Notes under the pieces: model-generated | The model's input: the letters and a program-made list of their open reading frames with translations, nothing else | Database searches by the model: none | Told to the model about the DNA's origin: nothing | Made by a program: the position numbers and the translations under genes | In this document: in pieces, positions 16,824 through 24,757 of the stretch | Layout: every line of letters starts with the position of its first letter | Numbering within the stretch: position 1 is the stretch's first letter | Source of the DNA: Kitasatospora cineracea | GTDB lineage: Bacteria; Actinomycetota; Actinomycetes; Streptomycetales; Streptomycetaceae | Direction: 5' to 3' | Assembly: GCF_003751605.1 (NCBI RefSeq) | Contig: NZ_RJVJ01000001.1 | Coordinates: 1,984,001-2,048,000 of the forward strand | Length of the DNA stretch: 64,000 nt

Positions 16824-17755
16824 GGACCGGCATCCTGCTCCCGCTGTACGACGACCCGTGGCAGCACGGCCTGCGCCGCCTGTACGAGGCGGCGGAGCTC
16901 GGCTTCACCGGGGTGTGGACCAGGGACGTCACGCTGACCGAGAACGACGGCGTGGACCGCGCGGTGGCCGGCGACCCGGTCGCCGACCTGGCCCACGCGA
17001 TGGGCACCGGCCTGCCGTTCGAGGAGTTCGGCACCGCGATCCTGTGCGCCGGCTACCGGCACCCGCTGAGCATGGCCCGCTCGGTGGTGATGCTCCAGCA
17101 GATCTCCGGCAACCGGCTGGTCCTGGGCCTCGGCGCGGGCTCCCGGACCAACGTCAACGCGCTGTACGGCCTGGACCGGCAGGCCCGGCGGCAGAACCTG
17201 CTGCAGACCGTCCGCACCCTGGACGACCTGCTCCGCCAGGGCGGCCGCGACCTGCCGGACACCGTGCGGTTCGAGAAGCCCCCGGGCTTCCGGCCCCCGC
17301 CGATGCTGCTGGCCAGCGGCGACCCGGCCGTGCTGTCCGAGCTCGGCCCGTACCTGGACGGCCTGATGGTGCCGGGCCTGCCCCCGGAGAAGCTCACGAA
17401 CGCGGACGAGGGCCACCCCGGTGCCCTGCTGCCCCGCACCATGCAGCTCAGCCTGGCGGTCAGCACCGCGGACCGGCACCTGCCGGTCGGGGTGCGCGAC
17501 CTGGGCCGGATCGCGGTGGTCGAGGTCGGCGCCGAACTGCTCGCCCCGCTGCTGGAGCGGTACGCCCGGCACGGTCTGGAGCGGCTGGTCCTGCACCTGC
17601 CGTTCGACGACCTGACCGGGCGCCAGCTGGCCGTCCTGGCCGCCCGGACCAGGGAACTGACGGCGCCCGTCCCGGCCGGTGCGGCCCCGGCCCCGGTCGG
17701 TGCGGCTCCGGCCCCGGTCGGCGCGGCTCCGGCCCCGGCCGGCAGCGCGCCGTGA
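16820..17755 (+). CDS. Luciferase-like monooxygenase family oxidoreductase
   Basis: A 311-residue TIM-barrel LLM protein. MRTGILLPLYDD, GFTGVWTRDVTLTE, FGTAILCAGYRHPLSMARSV and ISGNRLVLGLGAGSR follow the family order. Members use FMNH2 or F420H2; the FMN reductase in the operon makes FMN more likely, but this is inference. The last 27 residues are a Pro/Ala linker made of three near-identical units (PAPVGAA). It overlaps both neighbours by 4 bp (ATGA before, GTGA after), so the three genes are translationally coupled. Confidence 0.9.
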   Translation: MRTGILLPLYDDPWQHGLRRLYEAAELGFTGVWTRDVTLTENDGVDRAVAGDPVADLAHAMGTGLPFEEFGTAILCAGYRHPLSMARSVVMLQQISGNRLVLGLGAGSRTNVNALYGLDRQARRQNLLQTVRTLDDLLRQGGRDLPDTVRFEKPPGFRPPPMLLASGDPAVLSELGPYLDGLMVPGLPPEKLTNADEGHPGALLPRTMQLSLAVSTADRHLPVGVRDLGRIAVVEVGAELLAPLLERYARHGLERLVLHLPFDDLTGRQLAVLAARTRELTAPVPAGAAPAPVGAAPAPVGAAPAPAGSAP

Positions 17756-18960
17756 CGCCCGTCATCAGCGCGGCGGTGGCGGCCCCGGGGGCCTTCCCGG
17801 GCGCTGGCGAAGTCCCTTACGAACTCGGCCTGCCCGATCCGAGTGCTGACGAAGTCCCGTCCGCACTGGGCGAGTTCGGCCCGGTCCCGGTGGTCCGGGC
17901 CGACCCGGCGGCCGCGCTGGTCGGGGCCTGGCGGGCCGCGGCCGGCGCCGGTTCGACCCACCACCTGGTGGTCCGGGCCGGTACCGAGCTGGCGCCCGGG
18001 TTCGCCGCCGAGCTGGTCCGCGCGGTGGCCGGCCGTCCCCGGGCCGCCCTGGTGCTGTCCGCGGCGGGCGGCGGCAGCCGGAACGCGGGGGCGGTCCGGC
18101 TGGCGGCGCTGCGCGGCTGCGGCTGGGCCGCGGCGGTGCCGCAGGACTGCCTGTCCCCGGCGGCCGTGCTGCTGCCGTCCGGGGCGGCGCTCGCGTTCGC
18201 CGGGTTCGCGGCCGGGGCGCTGGCGGCGGGTGCCGCTCCGGGCGGGCTGCTGCCGGCCTTCGCCCGGCGGCACCGGCTGGACCTGCTGCTGCACGTCGGC
18301 GGCCTGGCCGCGCCCCCGGCGGCGCCCGGGGCCCCGCCCCGGCCCTCGGCCGCGCAGTGCGCCGGGGCGGCGGGGCGGTCGTCGGGCGGGGCGTCCGACC
18401 TGGTCAGCCCGCTGCCGGAGGTGCTGCCCCGGCTGTCCGGCGGCCGGGCCCTGATCTCGCTGTGGGACGCCGGCACCGCGACCTGGCGGCAGGCGTCCTG
18501 GACCCGGCACATGGCCCGCTCCGGCCGGAACTGGCCGGTGGCGGCCCCGGCGGCGGCGTTCGTGGCGGTCACCGACCGGCCGACGCCGAGCGCCCGGGAG
18601 CGGGTCCTGCCGCTCACCGAGGTGGTCCGCTACGGGCTGGCGCTGGGCACCGTGCTGGGCCGGGCCCCGGTCGAGACCGCGGCACCGGTCCTGCGGCCCT
18701 GCCTGTGCGCGGCCGTGCTGGACGCGGCCGGCCCGGTGCCGGCCCCGGAGTGGCCGGACGACTGGACCGACGAGCTGACCGACGTGCTGTGGCGGGCGGT
18801 CGGCGTCGGCGCGCGGCTGCGCTCCAACCACGGCGTGGAGCACTGGCCGGCCGAGGAACTGCGCGCCCTGCCCGCGGACGCGCCGCCGTGCGGCGGGCCG
18901 GAGCCCGCCGAGCCGCCCCCGCCGGGCGGCGCCCGCCCTTCACCGACCCCTCGCCCGTGA
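17752..18960 (+). CDS. Glycosyltransferase-like protein lacking the metal motif
   Basis: A 402-residue protein starting at the GTG that overlaps the LLM stop. The N-terminal half resembles a GT-A domain of Streptomyces (THHLVVRAGTELAPGFAAEL), but the usual acidic QDD is replaced by RAG, so it may not catalyse transfer. The C-terminal half contains SLWDAGTATWRQASWTRHMARSG and a Cys pair (RPCLCAAV) that I do not recognise. The end is Pro-rich. It sits directly before a GT2-type gene, and the two may act together, one as a substrate-binding or chaperone subunit. Confidence is high that it is a gene, low on function. Confidence 0.75.
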   Translation: MTPVISAAVAAPGAFPGAGEVPYELGLPDPSADEVPSALGEFGPVPVVRADPAAALVGAWRAAAGAGSTHHLVVRAGTELAPGFAAELVRAVAGRPRAALVLSAAGGGSRNAGAVRLAALRGCGWAAAVPQDCLSPAAVLLPSGAALAFAGFAAGALAAGAAPGGLLPAFARRHRLDLLLHVGGLAAPPAAPGAPPRPSAAQCAGAAGRSSGGASDLVSPLPEVLPRLSGGRALISLWDAGTATWRQASWTRHMARSGRNWPVAAPAAAFVAVTDRPTPSARERVLPLTEVVRYGLALGTVLGRAPVETAAPVLRPCLCAAVLDAAGPVPAPEWPDDWTDELTDVLWRAVGVGARLRSNHGVEHWPAEELRALPADAPPCGGPEPAEPPPPGGARPSPTPRP

Positions 18961-18977
18961 GGAATTGGGAGACCACC

Positions 18978-20162
18978 ATGTCCTGGCTACGCGTCACCGA
19001 CCCGTCGGCCGCGGCCCGCCTCGTCGCGGATTCGCTGGTGATCCACGCGGACCCGCACGCGCGGGCCACCAACCCGTACCACTGGTACCGCACGCAGCCG
19101 CTGACCGAGCGGCTGGCCCGGCTGGCGGGCGACGAGGACGCCGCGCCGTTCGCCCCGGCCGCCCGGCGGCTGCTGGCCGCGCCGGAGCGGCCCGAGCACC
19201 ACCGGGCCCTGGTGGCCGCGCTGATCCCGATGATCGAGAAGTTCCCGGAGCGGATGCGGCCGCTGACCGACCTGGCCTGGCAGACCACGCAGCGCGGCCG
19301 GATCGGCCACCACCTGGGCGCGGCCGTCGGCCCGGACGCCCCGCCGGCCCCGTCCGCTCCCGCCACCGCCCCGGTACCGGAGCGGACGGGCGTGCCGGGT
19401 CCGGCCGCCCAGGTGGTGGTGCCGTTCCGGGACGGCGGCGGGGGCGGGGAGCGGCTGCGCAACCTGCTGGCCTGCCTGGCCGCGCTGCGCGACCAGGACG
19501 AGGTGCCGGGCGGGTACACGGTGACGGTGGTCGAGGCGGACCGCGAGCCGCGCCGCCGGGAGCTGATCGCGCCGCTGGCCGACGAGTACCTGTTCGCGCC
19601 GCACCCCGGCGCCTTCAACAAGGCGTGGGTGGTGAACGCCGGAGTGGCCAACTCGGCGGTGCGGGCCGAGACGGTCTGCGTCTTCGACGCCGACCTGCTG
19701 CCCGACCGCGGCTTCGTCGCCCGCAGCCTGGCCCGGTTCCGCGAACCGGGCGTGGGGGCGTTCCTGCCCTACCGCGACATGCTCTACCTGGACGAGGGCT
19801 CCAGCGTCCGGGCGGTGCGCACCCGCGGCCCGGGCGGCGAGCCGGCGCTCGACCCGGCTGCGCTGCGCGGCTTCTGGATGCGCCGCCCGGTGGGCGGCTG
19901 CGTGTGGCTGACCCGCGAGGTGTTCGACCGGATCGGCGGCATGGACGAGCGGTACGAGAACTGGGGCGGCGAGGACGTGGACCTGGTGCTGCGGCTGCAG
20001 TCGGCGACCGCGCTGTACGCCTACGACGACTTCATGGTGCACCTGCACCACCCGGTCCGGCCGCTGCGGCCGGAGGAGGCGCGGCAGAACGACGAGATCC
20101 CCTACATGACCTGGAAGCCGGCGGGCCCGATCGGCCGGCTGGACCGCTACCTCGTGGAGTGA
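18978..20162 (+). CDS. GT2-type glycosyltransferase (galactosyltransferase-like C-terminus)
   Basis: A 394-residue protein. Residues 1-135 are an unrecognised helical domain. From about 145 (AQVVVPFRDGGGG) a GT-A fold begins; Asp237-x-Asp239 in CVFDADLLPD binds the metal-sugar nucleotide, and RYENWGGEDVDLVLRL (Glu332, Asp333) is the catalytic motif of the Glyco_transf_7C group. PFRDGGGGGERLRNLLACL is the expected first strand and helix. GGGAG lies before ATG 18978, 17 bp after the previous gene. It is probably the last gene of the operon. Acceptor unknown: it could be the pathway's small molecule, the peptide, or a surface glycan. Confidence 0.85.
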   Translation: MSWLRVTDPSAAARLVADSLVIHADPHARATNPYHWYRTQPLTERLARLAGDEDAAPFAPAARRLLAAPERPEHHRALVAALIPMIEKFPERMRPLTDLAWQTTQRGRIGHHLGAAVGPDAPPAPSAPATAPVPERTGVPGPAAQVVVPFRDGGGGGERLRNLLACLAALRDQDEVPGGYTVTVVEADREPRRRELIAPLADEYLFAPHPGAFNKAWVVNAGVANSAVRAETVCVFDADLLPDRGFVARSLARFREPGVGAFLPYRDMLYLDEGSSVRAVRTRGPGGEPALDPAALRGFWMRRPVGGCVWLTREVFDRIGGMDERYENWGGEDVDLVLRLQSATALYAYDDFMVHLHHPVRPLRPEEARQNDEIPYMTWKPAGPIGRLDRYLVE

Positions 20163-20209
20163 GCGCCGCGCGGAGCCGGGGGATTCTGCGCCGGCTCCGC
20201 CGAAAACCT

Positions 20210-20242
20210 TTGACACCACCCGCCCCAGTGGTCTAGACCTAC
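20210..20242 (+). promoter_or_regulatory. Promoter with overlapping DasR operator (dre)
   Basis: TTGACA (20210-20215) and TAGACC (20234-20239) are 18 bp apart. The -10 box lies inside AGTGGTCTAGACCTAC (20227-20242), which matches the DasR consensus at its first 13 of 16 positions and contains the perfect palindrome GGTCTAGACC. Binding there would block polymerase; release by glucosamine 6-phosphate is known for DasR. The target is the regulator gene at 20298. Confidence 0.75.
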
Positions 20243-20281
20243 ACCGCGAATGGTCACGTCTATCGGGCAATGGGGGCTCCG

Positions 20282-20335
20282 ATGAACACGGTGAGCGATG
20301 TCGACCGGGTCCGCCGCGCACCGGACGCGTCCTGA
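20282..20335 (+). CDS. 17-codon leader ORF overlapping the regulator start
   Basis: ATG 20282 opens MNTVSDVDRVRRAPDAS and stops with TGA at 20333-20335. The regulator's ATG (20298) lies inside it, and an alternative in-frame GTG start (20337) follows its stop by one base. Re-initiation after this ORF could set regulator translation. No strong ribosome site is visible for either. Confidence 0.35.
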   Translation: MNTVSDVDRVRRAPDAS

Positions 20336-21320
20336 CGTGCAGGCCGTGCTGCAGGCGTTCGGCCTGAGCGAGGCGGCGAGCCTGGTCTACCAGGCCCTGC
20401 TGCGCACCCCCGAACCCGCCGAGGGCGCCCTGTCCGCCGAACTCGGCCTGTCCGCGGACGAGGTCCGCGCCGCCTACCGGGAACTCGCCGGGCTCTCCCT
20501 GCTCCGCTCCTCCTGGGACGACCCGCTCACCCTGCGCCCGGTGATCCCCGAACTCGGCCTCAAGGCCCTGCTCGCCCACCGGGAGGCGGAACTCCTCGCC
20601 CACCGGCAGCAGGTCGAACAGGCCCAGGCCGCCTACGAGATCATCCGCACCGAGTCGGCCTCCGGCCGCCGCTTCACCCACACCGAGGACCTGGTCGGGG
20701 TGGACGCGATCCGCGACCGGCTGGCCGAACTCGGCGCCCGCACCCGCTCCCAGGTGCTGGCCTTCATCCCCGGCGGCGGCCAGAGCGAGTCCGCCCGCCG
20801 CACCAGCCGCCCGCTCGACGAGGAACTGCTGCACCGCGGCGTCGAACTGCGCACCATCTTCCTGGACTCGGTGCGCAACCATCAGCCCACCACCGACTAC
20901 GCCCGCTGGCTGGGCGAACGCGGCGGCCAGGTCCGCACCGTGCCCTCGCTGCCGATGCGGATGACCGTCGTCGACCGCGAGGCCGCCGTGGTCCCGCTCG
21001 ACCCGGAGCGTAGCGACACCGCGACCGTGCTGTACGGCACCGGCGCGGTCGCCGCCATGTGCGCCCTGTTCGACCTGGTCTGGTCCGGCGCCACCCCGCT
21101 CGGCGACGCCAGGAGCCGCGACCCGCACGGCCTGTCGGGCCAGCACTACGCCCTGCTCCGGATCCTCCACCAGGGCGAGACCGACGTGGTCGCGGCCCGC
21201 AAGCTCGGCGTCTCCGAACGCACCGTCCGCCGCCTGATCTCCGAACTGATGGACCTGCTGGAGGCCCGCAGCCGCTTCCAGGCCGGCGCCCGCGCCGCCG
21301 AACGCTCCTGGCTGGGCTGA
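20298..21320 (+). CDS. Transcriptional regulator with TrmB-like N-terminus and C-terminal LuxR-type HTH
   Basis: A 340-residue regulator. Residues 15-75 resemble a TrmB-type winged helix (LQAFGLSEAASLVYQALLRT); a coiled-coil segment (HREAELLAHRQQVEQAQ) and a phospholipase-D-like effector domain with an HTEDLVGVDAIRDRLAEL segment follow; the C-terminal 60 residues form a LuxR-type helix-turn-helix (LLRILHQGETDVVAARKLGVSERTVRRLISEL). Such proteins often sit beside small biosynthetic clusters. Its own promoter overlaps a DasR site, so it may relay GlcNAc status to the upstream operon. It is convergent with the SARP gene. Confidence 0.85.
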   Translation: MSTGSAAHRTRPDVQAVLQAFGLSEAASLVYQALLRTPEPAEGALSAELGLSADEVRAAYRELAGLSLLRSSWDDPLTLRPVIPELGLKALLAHREAELLAHRQQVEQAQAAYEIIRTESASGRRFTHTEDLVGVDAIRDRLAELGARTRSQVLAFIPGGGQSESARRTSRPLDEELLHRGVELRTIFLDSVRNHQPTTDYARWLGERGGQVRTVPSLPMRMTVVDREAAVVPLDPERSDTATVLYGTGAVAAMCALFDLVWSGATPLGDARSRDPHGLSGQHYALLRILHQGETDVVAARKLGVSERTVRRLISELMDLLEARSRFQAGARAAERSWLG

Positions 21321-21327
21321 CCGCCCG

Positions 21328-24255
21328 TCAGCCCGCCGCGAGCAGTTCGCGCAGTTCGGCGACCACCTTGTGATCGGCGCTGCCGAACCGGGCCAGGGCG
21401 GCGCGCCAGGCGGCACGGGCCTCGGGGAGGCGGCCGAGGTCGCGCAGGACCAGGCCGTGGGTGTGTTCGATGGTGCCGGTGGCGAAGGCGTCCTGGAGGG
21501 CGGTGGCCTGTCCGAGCAGTTCGCGGACCAGGTCGAGTGCTTCTTCCAGCCGGCCGAGGCGGCGGAGCGCTTCGGCCTGGCCGCGCCGGTTCTCCAGCAC
21601 GACGTGCCAGGGGGAGACCCAGGGGGAGGGGGCGGTCGACTCGACGAAGTAGTCCAGCGCCGTGGCGGGATCGTCCAGGCGTAGGTGGGCGAAGCCGATG
21701 TTGGCCAGGCCGGCGCTGACCGCGTCGCCGAAGCCGGTGCGCCGGCCGGCCTCGACGCTGCGCCGGTGGTGGGCGATGGCGAGGTGCGGGTCCTCCGCCT
21801 CCAGCAGGTTGCCGAGTGCGCTGAGCACGGTGGCCTGGCTGCGCAGGTCACCGGTCTGGACGGCGAGGGCCAGGGACTCCTCCAGGCTGGCCACGGCCTC
21901 CTGGACGCGCCCGAGGTTGGACAGCAGGAGGCCGCGGTTGCCCAGCATGTTCTGGCGGTGCGCGGGGTCGTCGACCAGGGCGAGGCTCTGGTCGAGCAGC
22001 TCGACCCCCTGGAGGCTCCGGCCGGTGACGAAGTGCACGTGCGCCATGTCGCTGAGCGCGTGCACCAGCGCGGTGCGGTCGTCGTCGCGCAGGGCGAGCC
22101 GGCGGACGAGCTCGTTCAGCCGGAAGGACTCGGGGCGACGGCGGACGCGCAGGTAGGGGGCGAGCGCGCGGACGGGCAGCGAGACCTCGGCGGCAGTGGC
22201 CCACGGTGCGGCGGCGACCCGTTCGACCAGGGTGGACAGGTTGCCGAACTCGACGTCGCCGAGGGCGAACGCGGTGTCCCTGTCCAACCGGTCGGCCTCG
22301 TCCACCGGGGGGAGCCGCCGCACCCGGTGGGCGCCGGGGTCGATGGCGAGCGCCATCCGGGTGGAGAGGTCCAGGTACCAGCCGAGCGCGGCCCGGACGT
22401 GGCCGGTCCGTTCGGCGGGGTCGGGAACCAGCTCGCGCGCGTAGTCGCGGACCAGGTCGTGCGGGGCGTACCGGTCGGGGCGGGGTTCGTCGAGGAGGGC
22501 GACCTCGACCAGGCGGTCGAGGGCGGCGCCGGCCTGGGCGGGGGTGATCCGCAGGACGGCGGAGAGCAGCGGGGCGGAGTAGTCGGGCAGGTCGATCGCG
22601 CCGATGGCGGCGAGGGCGTCGGCGGCGCGCAGGTCCGGGCGGCGGGTGGAGGTGCGCAGCGAGTCGTGGGTCAGGGCGAGGGACTGGCGGATGCTCAGGT
22701 CGTCGAGTTCGAGTTCGTCGAGGCGGTCGGCGGGTTCCTCCAGCCGGCCGACCAGGCCGCGGACGGGGAGGGTGCGGCGGGCGGCGAGGCGGGCGCCGGC
22801 GATCCGCAGGGCGAGCGGCAGCCGGCCGCAGAGCCGGACCAGGCGGGCCAGGTCGGCCTGTTCGATGGCGACCACGGACCGGTCGGCGGTGGAGCGGCCC
22901 GCGGTGCGTTCGACCAGGGCGATGCTGTCGCGTTCGGAGAGGGCGTCGAGCCGCAGGTGCAGGGTGTGGTCCAGGGTGTGCATGGGGGCGCGGCCGGTGA
23001 CCAGGACGGCGCAGCCGGGGGTGGCGGGCAGCAGCGGGCGGACCTGGGCGGGGTCGGCGGCGTCGTCGAGGACGAGCAGGGTGCGGGTGCCGGCCAGGGC
23101 GGTGCGCAGCAGGGCGGCGGCGCCGCCGGCGTCCTCGGGGATCGCGCCGGGCGCGGTGCCGAGGCCGAGCAGCAGGGCGGTGAGCGCGGCGTGGGCGGTG
23201 AGCGGGGCCAGGCCGGGGGTGGCGCCGCGCAGGTTCAGGAACAGCTGCCCGTCGGGGAACTCGGCCCGCAGCCCGTCGGCGCACCGCACCGCCAGCGCGG
23301 ACTTGCCGACGCCCGCCATGCCGCTGACCACGGCGACCGCCGTCCGGTCGGAGTCGGCGAGCAGGGCGCGGCGCAGTGCCTCCAGCTGCTCCTGCCGGCC
23401 GACGAAGTGGGCGGCGGGGGAAGGGAGTTGGGCGGGCCGAGGACGTTCCGCAGCCGCCGGCTCCGGCTCCGACTCCGGCTCGGACGGCAACTCCGGCTCG
23501 GACGGAAACTCCGACTCCGGCTGTTCGGTCAGCAGCAGCCGGTGCGCCTCCCGCACGGCGGGTCCGGGTTCGACGCCCAGTTCCTCGACCAGGGCGGTGC
23601 GCAGGCGCTGGTGCACGGCGAGGGCCCGGGCGCGGTCGCCGGTCGCCCGGAGGGCCCGGATCAGCTGGGCGTGGAAGGCTTCGCGGAGCGGGTGTTCGCC
23701 GACCAGCCGGGTGAGTCCGGGGATCAGGGCGTGCGGGCGGCCCAGGCGCAGTTCGGCGTCGAAGCGCCATTCCAGGGCCTGCAGCCGGCTCTCCCGCCAC
23801 TGCTCGCACGCCGCGCCGTTCCCGGCCGCTTCCGGCAGGTCGGCGAGCGGTTCGCCGCGCCACAGGTCGAGCGCGGTGGCGGTCTCGGCCAGGACGGCGG
23901 GCAGGTCGCCGGCCTCGTGCGCGGCGTGGGCGCGCCGGACCGCCGCCTCGAACCGCCGGGTGTCCAGTTCCTCGTCCGCCACGACGAGCCGGTAGCCGGC
24001 GGGGGTGGCGCGCAGCCGGGTCCCGTCCTCGTCGGCGAGCGACCTGCGCAGCCGGGCGACCAGGTTGCGCAGCGAGGCTTCGGCGGTGGCGGGGGCGCGT
24101 TCGCCCCAGAGCGCGTCGACCAGGCGGTCGAGCGAGACGGGCCGGTCGGCGTTCAGCAGCAGGACGGCGAGCAGGGTGCGGGCCTTGGGTCCGCGGATCG
24201 GGCGCTCGGCCGTTCCGTCGTGGACCGTCAGAGTTCCGAGCAAGCCGAAGCGCAC
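21328..24255 (-). CDS. AfsR/SARP-family pathway regulator (SARP-NB-ARC-TPR)
   Basis: A 975-residue protein starting at GTG 24255. Residues 1-95 are the OmpR-like DNA-binding domain (RFGLLGTLTVHDG, LRNLVARLRRSL), 96-245 the BTAD domain, 247-275 an acidic Ser/Pro/Glu linker of short repeats, about 285-600 an NB-ARC ATPase with P-loop GMAGVGKSAL near 311-320 and LLVLDDA, and from about 690 TPR repeats. This is the AfsR layout; AfsR-type proteins activate secondary metabolism after phosphorylation or ligand binding. It is convergent with the regulator at 20298, 7 bp apart. An 11-bp-period direct repeat lies at its promoter. Confidence 0.92.
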   Translation of the reverse strand: MRFGLLGTLTVHDGTAERPIRGPKARTLLAVLLLNADRPVSLDRLVDALWGERAPATAEASLRNLVARLRRSLADEDGTRLRATPAGYRLVVADEELDTRRFEAAVRRAHAAHEAGDLPAVLAETATALDLWRGEPLADLPEAAGNGAACEQWRESRLQALEWRFDAELRLGRPHALIPGLTRLVGEHPLREAFHAQLIRALRATGDRARALAVHQRLRTALVEELGVEPGPAVREAHRLLLTEQPESEFPSEPELPSEPESEPEPAAAERPRPAQLPSPAAHFVGRQEQLEALRRALLADSDRTAVAVVSGMAGVGKSALAVRCADGLRAEFPDGQLFLNLRGATPGLAPLTAHAALTALLLGLGTAPGAIPEDAGGAAALLRTALAGTRTLLVLDDAADPAQVRPLLPATPGCAVLVTGRAPMHTLDHTLHLRLDALSERDSIALVERTAGRSTADRSVVAIEQADLARLVRLCGRLPLALRIAGARLAARRTLPVRGLVGRLEEPADRLDELELDDLSIRQSLALTHDSLRTSTRRPDLRAADALAAIGAIDLPDYSAPLLSAVLRITPAQAGAALDRLVEVALLDEPRPDRYAPHDLVRDYARELVPDPAERTGHVRAALGWYLDLSTRMALAIDPGAHRVRRLPPVDEADRLDRDTAFALGDVEFGNLSTLVERVAAAPWATAAEVSLPVRALAPYLRVRRRPESFRLNELVRRLALRDDDRTALVHALSDMAHVHFVTGRSLQGVELLDQSLALVDDPAHRQNMLGNRGLLLSNLGRVQEAVASLEESLALAVQTGDLRSQATVLSALGNLLEAEDPHLAIAHHRRSVEAGRRTGFGDAVSAGLANIGFAHLRLDDPATALDYFVESTAPSPWVSPWHVVLENRRGQAEALRRLGRLEEALDLVRELLGQATALQDAFATGTIEHTHGLVLRDLGRLPEARAAWRAALARFGSADHKVVAELRELLAAG

Positions 24256-24303
24256 CGTGGTGCTCCCTGTCCGCGTGCGCCCCGTCCGACTCCCCGTCGG
24301 TGC

Positions 24304-24336
24304 ACGTTAGACAGATGTTATCGGCCGATTATCGGC
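24304..24336 (-). promoter_or_regulatory. Candidate SARP operator and promoter of the AfsR-like gene
   Basis: On the minus strand GCCGATAA occurs twice with an 11-bp period (24336-24329 and 24325-24318), followed after 8 nt by the -10-like TAACGT (24309-24304). Direct repeats of this period, 8 bp before the -10, are the known layout for SARP activators, so the gene may activate itself. Confidence 0.6.
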
Positions 24337-24757
24337 TCGATCCAGGCTTGTCCTGTCGCACCAAGGACCGCCCGCCGGAACCCGACCGCTTCCGGCCCCA
24401 CACCACGGCACGGAGAAGAGCATGCCCCGCACCCAGTGCACCGCCACCGCCCGCCGCCCCCGGCGGGACATCGCCTGGTCCTGACCCACCCCGGCCCCCG
24501 CCACGACCGGCAGGGGGCCGACCAGACCCGCGGCCGCCCGGACACCCGGCGGCCGCGCTCGCCGAACCCCGCACCGACGGCAGCCGCTCGCCGTCCCGGG
24601 GCCCGGCGCACGCACCGGACGGCGCCCGGGGGGAGCGCCGCCGGTGCCGCGGATCCGGGGGAGCGCGGTCGGCCCGTGGCAGACGCCGCGGGCGGGGGGA
24701 ACCCGCGCACCCCCGGATGCCGCCGACGGACCGGGACGGCCCCCACCCGCCGGACGG
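24337..24757. other. Intergenic region between the AfsR-like and ClC genes
   Basis: No clear gene in this stretch. On the plus strand ATG 24422 follows GGAGAAGAGC and opens a 20-codon frame (MPRTQCTATARRPRRDIAWS), which could be a leader peptide but has no other support. The rest is GC-rich and featureless to my reading. Confidence 0.4.

Noticed and set aside
15407..17596. 729-codon open frame on the minus strand opposite the RibD/LLM genes
   Set aside because: It is the expected antisense shadow of high-GC genes: it lacks family motifs, while the plus strand has complete catalytic motifs for two known families. Other long antisense frames were dropped for the same reason.
24422..24484. 20-codon ORF with a good ribosome site
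   Set aside because: Short, with no conserved feature and no gene placed to be coupled to it; kept only as a note in the intergenic entry.
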